Origin: Bacteroidales bacterium UBA2714
GTDB lineage: Bacteria > Bacteroidota > Bacteroidia > Bacteroidales > P3
Reading direction: 5' to 3'
DNA length: 11,678 bases
Assembly (NCBI GenBank): GCA_002354035.1
Contig: DEKU01000022.1
Coordinates: forward strand, 1 to 11,678
The translations under genes were made by a program, and so were the position numbers. The notes under the pieces were generated by a model, which saw nothing but the letters and a program-made list of their open reading frames with translations, ran no database searches and had not been told where the DNA came from. This document shows positions 6,487 to 11,678 of this stretch, piece after piece (the first letter of the stretch is position 1; the number at the start of each line of letters is the position of its first letter).

Positions 6487-7461
6487 ATGGAAACGCTCGA
6501 CTTTGGAAAATATTGTGTCCTTGGTCTTTCTCCCATGGACGACATCACCGACCTCCCTTTCCGCCAGCTCTGCAAGGAGTTTGGCGCCGACCTCCTCATC
6601 ACCGAGTTCATCGCCTCCGAGGCGCTTAACCGCGAGGCCGAGAAGAGCTACCGCAAGATGCGTTTCACCCCAGCCCAGCACCCCATCGGCATCCAGATAT
6701 TCGGCGCCGACGAAGATGAGCTGCTCCGCTGCCTCGACATCGTCGAGGCGCAAGATCCCGACTTTGTCGACATCAATTGGGGCTGCCCCGTGCGCAAAGT
6801 GGCAGGCAAAGGGGCGGGGAGTGGTATTTTGAAGGATATTCCCAAGATGCTGCGCATCACGGAGGCGTTGGTCAAGCGGTCGCGGCTGCCGGTCACGGTC
6901 AAGACCCGCCTGGGCTACGACGACAGCGACAAGCCCATCGTCGAGCTGTCCGAGCGGCTGCAGGACGTGGGCATTGCCGCCCTCAGCATCCATGGCCGCA
7001 CTAAAACCCAGATGTATCAAGGCTCGGCCGACTGGACGCTGATTGGCGAGGTGAAGAACAATCCCCGCATGCACATCCCCATCTTCGGCAACGGCGACAT
7101 CACCACCCCCGCCCAGGCTATAGAGGCTCGCCGCCGCTACGGGGTCGACGGCATCCTGATAGGGCGTGGAGCCATCGGCAACCCCTGGATATTCGAGCAG
7201 ACTCAACGTCTTCTGCGTGGCGAGGAGGAACGGCTCGTCACCGTCGCCGAACGTGTAGAGGTGTGCCGCCGCCACCTGCTTGCCGCCGTCGAATTCAAAG
7301 GCGAACACACAGCCATGTTCGAAATGCGCAAACACTACGGCGGATATTTCAAAGGTCTCCGCGACTTCAAGCAATTCCGCATCCCCATGGTCAACACCAC
7401 CACCCTCGACCAAATCCTCCCCATCCTCGACCGCGTAGCCGAATACTATACTAATGAGTAA
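6487..7461 (+). CDS. dus: tRNA-dihydrouridine synthase (Dus family, DusB-like)
   Basis: This FMN enzyme reduces specific uridines in the tRNA D-loop using NADPH. The 324-residue protein has the complete TIM-barrel motif set. LGLSPMDDITDLPFRQLC (12-29) is the flavin-binding first strand. FVDINWGCPVRKVAGKGAGS (93-112) carries the catalytic Cys100, and VTVKTRLG follows. The SIHGRT-KTQMYQGSADW region binds flavin phosphate and tRNA. The final strands are IPIFGNGDI and GVDGILIGRGAIGNPWIF. The start is ATG 6487; the longer open frame upstream is antisense to cdd and shows no conserved residues. DusB is my best guess for the subfamily from its length and HYGGYFKGL-type C-terminal helix region; the substrate uridine cannot be read from sequence alone. 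Confidence 0.93.
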   Translation: METLDFGKYCVLGLSPMDDITDLPFRQLCKEFGADLLITEFIASEALNREAEKSYRKMRFTPAQHPIGIQIFGADEDELLRCLDIVEAQDPDFVDINWGCPVRKVAGKGAGSGILKDIPKMLRITEALVKRSRLPVTVKTRLGYDDSDKPIVELSERLQDVGIAALSIHGRTKTQMYQGSADWTLIGEVKNNPRMHIPIFGNGDITTPAQAIEARRRYGVDGILIGRGAIGNPWIFEQTQRLLRGEEERLVTVAERVEVCRRHLLAAVEFKGEHTAMFEMRKHYGGYFKGLRDFKQFRIPMVNTTTLDQILPILDRVAEYYTNE

Positions 7462-7602
7462 GGGTGGTCAATAACGATGAGGTGAATAGCAAATGGTAGG
7501 CAGGAATCAATGTTTCCTATGTACTATTGAGTGAAAATGTAATGTACCCTCCAAAAAGATGATGTCTGAGTGCCGAGGATGGATTCGGTCGAAAAATACT
7601 AT

Positions 7603-7630
7603 TTCTGAATAAGATTTGGTTGATTCAGAA
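7603..7630 (+). promoter_or_regulatory. Inverted repeat straddling the -33 box of the first DUF1016 gene
   Basis: Perfect 8-nt arms TTCTGAAT (7603-7610) and ATTCAGAA (7623-7630) flank a 12-nt centre that contains the -33 TTTG (7615-7618). Dyads in this position are often repressor operators. No regulator gene is visible nearby, so the role is inferred. Confidence 0.35.
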
Positions 7631-7646
7631 TTAATTCGTATTTTTG
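7615..7646 (+). promoter_or_regulatory. Bacteroidota-type promoter of the first DUF1016 gene
   Basis: TTTG (7615-7618), 20 nt, then TATTTTTG (7639-7646) match both consensus boxes exactly. ATG 7671 lies 25 nt further on. Confidence 0.65.
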
Positions 7647-7999
7647 CACTGTGAAATAATCTATTATAAAATGAACTTCGAATCACTCGTCGGACGTATC
7701 AACCAGGTGCAGGATGTGCTCCAGTCTCAGGCGGCACACGCCATCAACCTTGCGCTTACAGCCCGCAACTGGCTGGTGGGATATTATATCGTTGAGTTCG
7801 AACAGCACGGAGAAGACCGTGCCAAGTATGGAGAAAAACTGCTAAACCGACTGGCTCAAAGCATCAACAAGAAGGGTTTTGAACCTCGTACATTACGCCT
7901 TTACCGACGCCTTTATATTGTATATCCCCAATTGGGCAAAGAGGTAGTCTCGTACCTTCAAAAGAATAGTTTGGCATTGCCTGAGGCTGGAGTCTCGTC

Positions 8000-8026
8000 A
8001 ATTTGGCAAGCAACGTCTGCCAAATT
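8000..8026 (+). repeat. 27-bp AATT...AATT palindromic element, copy 1
   Basis: Outer arms AATTTGGCA and TGCCAAATT are perfect over 9 nt, and 10 of 13 pairs match around the single central base. It is read in the gene's frame as IWQATSAKL (codons 111-119). Confidence 0.7.
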
Positions 8027-8053
8027 ATTACCGTCAGATAATCAGTCGAGTGG

Positions 8054-8080
8054 AATTCGGCAAGCAATGCCTGCCAAATT
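8054..8080 (+). repeat. 27-bp AATT...AATT palindromic element, copy 2
   Basis: Arms AATTCGGCAAGCA and TGCCTGCCAAATT pair at 11 of 13 positions. It is read as IRQAMPAKL (codons 129-137). It starts exactly 54 bp after copy 1, so the two are separated by a 27-bp spacer encoding nine residues. Confidence 0.7.
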
Positions 8081-8816
8081 GGAAGAATGGTCCACACCTG
8101 CCGAAAAACTCTTCTATCGGTTGAACTATACCAGTCTTGCATATTTGACGAGTATCGAAGATCCATTAAAGCGCGCTTTCTACGAGCAGGAGACCATTCG
8201 GGGATGCTGGACCTATAGAGAACTCGACCGACAGGTCTCCTCGCAATACTACGAGCGTATGGGATTGTCGAAAGACAAGAAAGCCCTCCAACGCCTGACG
8301 GCAAACAACGCTCAGTAGCTCGCCCCTCGTGACATTATCCACAACCCCGTAACACTTGAATTTCTTGACCTGCCTTCGCACGATGTTGTTACCGAGAGCA
8401 AGCTTGAAAACACCATCCTGAACCACCTTCAGATGGTACTGATGGAAATGGGACGTGGTTTCTGTTTCGAGGCACGCCAGAAGCGTATACTCATCGACCA
8501 GGACTATTTCAAGGCCGACCTCATCTTCTACCACCGCATCCTGAAATGCCACGTCATCATCGACCTCAAGATCGACCGCTTCCGCCACGAATACGCCTCG
8601 CAACTCAACCTCTATATGAACTACTACAAACACGAGGTGATGCAAGCCGATGACAACCCGCCCATCGGCTTGCTGCTCTGCACCGACTATGGAGAAACCA
8701 CCGTCAGGTATGCCACCGAAGGACTCTCGCAAAACCTCTTTGTCAGCAAATACCGCCTCCAACTCCCCTCCGAGGAAGAAATGCGGCAATATCTGTTAGA
8801 GAGCACCACCGAAGCC

Positions 8817-8953
8817 GACTGGGAAGAGTATCGAAAAGAGCAAGAACAGGGGAAAGAAAAGTAGCAAGTAAAGTGGTGCAATATATGCCCGAACTCCCCT
8901 CCAAAGAACTTCTGCAACACCAGCTACACAAAGGCCTGGAAGCCGCCCGCCAG
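8817..8953 (+). repeat. 137-bp direct repeat, left copy
   Basis: It covers the last codons of the interrupted nuclease gene and the adjoining out-of-frame C-terminal fragment. By hand, ungapped alignment, 15 of 137 positions differ from 10230-10366. Because the repeat spans the junction of the two pieces, that junction is older than the duplication. Confidence 0.8.
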
Positions 8954-9034
8954 GGCCTGGGGAAATCTTCCGGAGGACTAACCACTAAAGATTATTTTGC
9001 CAAACAAGAAAAGATTTGTATCTTTGCAAAATAA
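8865..9034 (+). pseudogene. C-terminal fragment of a second-type DUF1016 gene
   Basis: Immediately after the first nuclease gene, a different frame reads VVQYMPELPSKELLQHQLHK then GLEAARQ. This closely matches the last 30 or so residues of the intact downstream nuclease (VAQYMTELPSKELLQRQLHK then GLEAARQ). The frame stays open to TAA 9032-9034, but the family similarity ends near 8953. No start or upstream domain exists, so this is a remnant, probably left by recombination between tandem copies. The promoter of the intact gene lies at its far end. Confidence 0.75.
8996..9026 (+). promoter_or_regulatory. Bacteroidota-type promoter of the intact DUF1016 gene
   Basis: TTTG (8996-8999), 19 nt, then TATCTTTG (9019-9026) match both consensus boxes exactly. 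ATG 9056 lies 30 nt downstream. The layout is close to that of the first nuclease gene. Confidence 0.7.
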
Positions 9035-9055
9035 AAATCTGCTAACACTTACCTG

Positions 9056-10114
9056 ATGTCAGACAGCATAACCATACAAAAGAACAGCAATATTATGCCG
9101 TTGGTTGACGACCTGCGGCAGATAATCAATCAGACACGCAGTCGGGTTGCGGTAAATGTCAATGCTGAACTCACCCTGATGTATTGGCATATCGGCGAAC
9201 GTATCAACCGAGAAGTGCTTGGGAACGAGCGCGCCGAATACGGGAAACAAATTGTTGCGACAGTGTCGCAACAATTGCAGGAAGAATTTGGAGCAACAGG
9301 ATTTGAGCCCCGAACCATCCGCAGAATGATGCAATTCGCCTCGATGTTTCCTGATATAAAAATTGTGACACCACTGGTGACACAATTGTCGTGGTCTCAC
9401 TTCCTGATGGTTATGCCCATTAAGGATCCACTGGCACGTGAATTCTATCTGACAATGGCAGCCGCCGAGCATTGGAGCAAGCGCACCCTTGAAGCCAAGA
9501 TTGACGGTATGCTCTACGAGCGTACCGCCATAGCGACGAAACCCGACGAACTGATCAAACAGGAGCTGTCGGAACTGCGGGAAAACAACGTCCTCACCCC
9601 TGACCTTGTCTTCAAGAGCCCTTATTTCTTGGAATTCACAGGACTGAAGGGGATGTATAGTGAGAAGAGTTTGGAGGATAGCTTGGTGGCACACTTGGAG
9701 CAGTTCATCTTGGAATTGGGCAATGGATTCACCTTCGTCGAGCGGCAGAAGCGGATGATTATCGACGGTGAGGATTTCTATCTCGACTTGCTTTTCTATC
9801 ATCGTAGGCTGCACCGCCTAATAGCCATCGACTTGAAACTTGGCAAATTTAAGGCGCAGTACAAAGGCCAGATGGAGTTGTATCTGCGTTGGCTCGAAGC
9901 CCACGAGATGGAGGCTGGAGAGGAACAACCCCTCGGCCTGTTGCTCTGCACCGAAGGCGGCGATGAGCAGATAGAACTGCTGCAACTCGACAAATCCGGC
10001 ATCAAAGTAGCGCAATATATGACCGAACTGCCCTCCAAAGAACTGCTGCAGCGCCAGCTGCACAAAGGTCTGGAGGCTGCCCGCCAGCGCTGGGAGAATC
10101 TCACGGAGAATTAA
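9056..10114 (+). CDS. DUF1016/YhcG-type PD-(D/E)XK nuclease domain protein, intact
   Basis: This 352-residue protein has both halves of the family. The N-terminal helical domain contains LTLMYWHIGERINREVLGNE, GFEPRTIRRMMQFASMFPD and LSWSHFLMVMPIKDPLAREF. The C-terminal RecB/restriction-type nuclease contains LEQFILELGNGFTFVERQKR, DFYLDLLFYH with D244, then AIDLK with D259-x-K261, and the closing QMELYLRWLEAHE and PLGLLLCTEGG. The D-x14-D-x-K spacing equals that of the neighbouring interrupted copy. The ending KVAQYMTELPSKELLQRQL is typical of the family. The protein is soluble and cytoplasmic and probably acts on nucleic acid. The family is common in defence islands and beside restriction systems, but its molecular role is not settled. 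It has its own promoter and lies next to a CRISPR array. Two 27-bp palindromes fall inside it at codons 66-74 and 103-111. ATG 9056 is the first Met. Confidence 0.9.
   Translation: MSDSITIQKNSNIMPLVDDLRQIINQTRSRVAVNVNAELTLMYWHIGERINREVLGNERAEYGKQIVATVSQQLQEEFGATGFEPRTIRRMMQFASMFPDIKIVTPLVTQLSWSHFLMVMPIKDPLAREFYLTMAAAEHWSKRTLEAKIDGMLYERTAIATKPDELIKQELSELRENNVLTPDLVFKSPYFLEFTGLKGMYSEKSLEDSLVAHLEQFILELGNGFTFVERQKRMIIDGEDFYLDLLFYHRRLHRLIAIDLKLGKFKAQYKGQMELYLRWLEAHEMEAGEEQPLGLLLCTEGGDEQIELLQLDKSGIKVAQYMTELPSKELLQRQLHKGLEAARQRWENLTEN
9250..9276 (+). repeat. 27-bp AATT...AATT palindromic element, copy 3 (perfect)
   Basis: Arms AATTGTTGCGACA and TGTCGCAACAATT are perfectly complementary over 13 nt around one central G. 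It is read as IVATVSQQL (codons 66-74), a stretch that appears conserved in the family, so protein constraint and DNA symmetry coincide. Confidence 0.75.
9361..9387 (+). repeat. 27-bp AATT...AATT palindromic element, copy 4
   Basis: Arms AATTGTGACACCA and TGGTGACACAATT pair at 12 of 13 positions (A9368 faces A9380) around a central C. It is read as IVTPLVTQL (codons 103-111), just before the family's LSWSH motif. Confidence 0.75.
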
Positions 10115-10120
10115 CCAATA

Positions 10121-10147
10121 AATTTGGCGGACTGCAACCGCCAAATT
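10121..10147 (+). repeat. 27-bp AATT...AATT palindromic element, copy 5
   Basis: Arms AATTTGGCGG and CCGCCAAATT are perfect over 10 nt with a 7-nt centre. It lies just after the stop of the intact nuclease and also encodes the peptide type (IWRTATAKL) in the frame of the adjoining remnant. The stem could act as a terminator for this gene or for the array transcript arriving from the right, but T-tracts are weak on both sides. Confidence 0.65.
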
Positions 10148-10174
10148 GCAGGAAATTAATAGTCAATGCGTTGG

Positions 10175-10201
10175 TGTTTTTCGGTCAGCAACCGCTAAAT
10201 T
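10175..10201 (+). repeat. Decayed 27-bp palindromic element, copy 6
   Basis: It starts 54 bp after copy 5, as copy 2 does after copy 1. Only 7 of 13 pairs still match, but the frame still reads VFRSATAKL followed by EEW, as in the first nuclease gene. The right half is the better preserved half. Confidence 0.5.
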
Positions 10202-10229
10202 GGAAGAGTGGCATAAAAAACACTAACAG

Positions 10230-10366
10230 GACTGGGAAGAATAGCGAAAAGAGCAAGAAAATGGAAAAGAAAAGTAGCAAGTAAAGTGGCGCAATATATG
10301 CCCGAACACCCCTCAAAAGAGCTTCTGCAACGCCAGCTACACAAAGGTCTGGCAACTGCCAGCCAG
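10230..10366 (+). repeat. 137-bp direct repeat, right copy
   Basis: Matches 8817-8953 without gaps (about 89% by hand count). It contains the same fusion of two DUF1016 C-terminal ends in different frames, so it was copied after that fusion formed. The Tyr codon of the left copy is TAG here. Confidence 0.8.
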
Positions 10367-10406
10367 AGTTGAGAAAGTCCCTAAATTCCAGTCTATCCAA
10401 CCAGGC

Positions 10407-11678
10407 ATCTACAATAGTAGAAATTTTGTATGCTTTCACACCACATGGTCTCTTATCATTCCAAACCCGCTAATCTACAATAGTAGAAATTTTGTATGCT
10501 TTTACACCCTTTTTTGGCATACTCAGCCCGAAGAAGTATCTACAATAGTAGAAATTTTGTATGCTTTTACACCATGCGGGATACAAAGCCGGGAGCGTGG
10601 GATATCTACAATAGTAGAAATTTTGTATGCTTTTACACCTGATGGCCTCATCGAATTTCTCGATCTGGTATCTACAATAGTAGAAATTTTGTATGCTTTT
10701 ACACCTGATGCTCGTGTCATAATTCGGGTACACCGATCTACAATAGTAGAAATTTTGTATGCTTTTACACCATTTTTCGACAAAACAACTTTGCCACCCA
10801 GATCTACAATAGTAGAAATTTTGTATGCTTTTACACCCCCGAGAGTGAGACACCCTTTAATTGGACGATCTACAATAGTAGAAATTTTGTATGCTTTTAC
10901 ACCTGTTGTCGGCTAATCAAGGTAAACAGATTGATCTACAATAGTAGAAATTTTGTATGCTTTCACACCCTATCAAATCTATTGTATCTATTAATTCTAT
11001 CTACAATAGTAGAAATTTTGTATGCTTTCACACCTACGAGTGTTAATACATTTAGTAGACCCTTATCTACAATAGTAGAAATTTTGTATGCTTTCACACC
11101 TGCGTGACGATATGCTGCGTATCTCGTCCAATCTACAATAGTAGAAATTTTGTATGCTTTCACACCGCGTCTCCCAGTCGGCCACACCAGGCACCAATCT
11201 ACAATAGTAGAAATTTTGTATGCTTTCAAACCAGGTCGGTGTACCTCCGCACCACGTCATTGATCTACAATAGTAGAAATTTTGTATGCTTTCACACCCA
11301 TCATGCACAAAATACCATGCTTGTGAAGATCTACAATAGTAGAAATTTTGTATGCTTTCACACCGGGGAACGTGGGACATTCATCACACGCCTTATCTAC
11401 AATAGTAGAAATTTTGTATGCTTTCACACCGGCGCAAGGCAGCGACCGCACGGACACTTAATCTACAATAGTAGAAATTTTGTATGCTTTCACACCTTAA
11501 CCCTTCCAACCAATCAAAAACCCTACAATCTACAATAGTAGACATTTTGTATGCTTTCACACCCAAGTATTCTCTGCTGTCATGTAGGTGATGATCTACA
11601 ATAGTAGAAATTTTGTATGCTTTCACACCATAAAAACAGCGGCTACAACACACTGAAATATCTACAATAGTAGAAATT
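10407..11678 (-). CRISPR. Type V-A (Cas12a) CRISPR array, running off the right edge
   Basis: There are nineteen complete 36-bp repeats, starting at 10407, 10473, 10538, 10604, 10670, 10736, 10802, 10868, 10934, 10999, 11065, 11131, 11197, 11263, 11329, 11395, 11461, 11528 and 11594, plus a partial one at 11660. Between them are 19 spacers, 16 of 30 bp, two of 29 and one of 31. On the minus strand each repeat begins GGTGTGAAAGCATACA and ends AATTTCTACTATTGTAGAT, the Cas12a crRNA handle: UCUAC pairs with GUAGA around a short loop. This fixes transcription as right to left, so the leader and newest spacers lie beyond the right edge. Repeats 2-8 carry one base change outside the handle; repeats 13 and 18 have single changes. 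All spacers differ from one another. No cas gene lies in the window. The array borders the DUF1016 relic. Confidence 0.97.
11528..11563 (-). repeat. CRISPR repeat 18 with a base change inside the crRNA handle
   Basis: On the minus strand the handle reads AATGTCTACTATTGTAGAT instead of AATTTCTACTATTGTAGAT, so U-16 becomes G. The five-pair stem is unaffected. The handle precedes the only 31-bp spacer (11497-11527). Confidence 0.85.

Larger units (their letters stand above)
7671..8864 (+). pseudogene. DUF1016/YhcG-type PD-(D/E)XK nuclease gene interrupted by an in-frame TAG
   Basis: The frame from ATG 7671 reads 215 codons to TAG 8316-8318. It then continues in the same frame, without further stops, to TAG 8862-8864; the whole would be about 397 codons. 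The first half is a DUF1016 N-terminal helical domain (ARNWLVGYYIVEFEQHG, GFEPRTLRLYRRLY, SIEDPLKRAFYEQETIRG, YRELDRQVSSQYYERM). The second half is the nuclease domain: LENTILNHLQMVLMEMGRGF, ARQKRILIDQDYFKADLIFY with D283, and VIIDLK with D298-x-K300. The sequence on both sides of the TAG reads as one protein (...NNAQ, stop, LAPRDIIHNP...), so a CAG-to-TAG change is likely. Residues 111-137 carry two palindrome-encoded peptides. The family is linked to defence islands; activity here is doubtful. Two separate fragments or readthrough are alternatives. Confidence 0.8.
10121..10370 (+). pseudogene. Decayed third DUF1016 copy: palindrome module joined to C-terminal scraps
   Basis: One frame reads IWRTATAKL, nine residues, VFRSATAKL, then EEW. 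This is the same 9+9+9+3 layout as the first nuclease gene (IWQATSAKL, nine residues, IRQAMPAKL, EEW). After a few codons and a stop at 10224 the same frame reads QDWEE, stop, RKEQENGKEK, stop, matching the end of the first gene (ADWEEYRKEQEQGKEK). The roughly 240 residues normally between these parts are missing. A second frame then gives VAQYMPEHPSKELLQRQLHK, the scrap also seen after the first gene. This is clearly a dead relic with an internal deletion; the N-terminal domain is absent. Confidence 0.75.

Noticed and set aside
6424..7413. Upstream extension of cdd
   Set aside because: The frame is open, but it is antisense to the conserved dus gene; cytidine deaminases of this class begin near ATG 6423.
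8316..8318. TAG recoded as glutamine, as in some phages
   Set aside because: dxr ends with TAG and the surrounding genes look chromosomal, so general recoding is not supported.
11299..11328. Possible self-targeting spacer: 11-nt match to 234-244
   Set aside because: Eleven bases are expected by chance; the rest of the spacer does not match. I saw no longer spacer match within the window by eye.
10470..11653. Repetitive open frames with a recurring GVKAYKISTIVD-type peptide
   Set aside because: They are translations of the CRISPR repeats and differ only where spacers fall.

Overview
The window looks like chromosomal DNA from a Bacteroidota bacterium, probably Bacteroidales. Two promoters match the phylum's TTTG / TAnnTTTG consensus with 19-20 nt spacing, and a third is one base off. 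Housekeeping genes are of Bacteroidota type: a SurA/PpiD-type membrane foldase, a membrane 'stalk' protein, dxr, cdd and a dihydrouridine synthase. Ribosome-binding sites are weak, as is usual for the phylum. TAG ends the intact dxr gene, so TAG is a normal stop here.

Left part (1-1930, + strand): a small three-gene cassette of two DUF3791-like proteins around a DUF3990-like gene. The middle gene survives only as its first and last codons, fused out of frame. Next come a TPR protein and a 174-residue protein that I do not recognise, ending at a hairpin.

Centre (2001-7461): a tightly coupled minus-strand operon runs ppiD-like, then membrane stalk protein, then dxr, with stop/start overlaps TAATG and ATGA and a clear promoter. 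Upstream lie cdd (minus), which has its own terminator-like hairpin, and a divergent dus gene (plus).

Right part (7462-11678): a defence-type region. It holds one interrupted and one intact DUF1016/YhcG-type PD-(D/E)XK nuclease gene, plus two decayed fragments of the same family. The first gene has an in-frame amber codon; the second is intact. Within these genes and the last fragment lie six copies of a 27-bp AATT...AATT palindromic element. All six are read in the same codon phase as a nine-residue I...L peptide. This is the most unusual structure in the window.

The right end is a type V-A (Cas12a-type) CRISPR array: 19 complete repeats, one partial repeat and 19 spacers. It is read on the minus strand from beyond the right edge. 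The leftmost repeats are therefore the leader-distal, oldest end, and any cas12a/cas4/cas1/cas2 genes and leader should lie to the right, outside the window. No cas gene is present here.

All family names come from reading the sequence and recalling family features; no database search was run.
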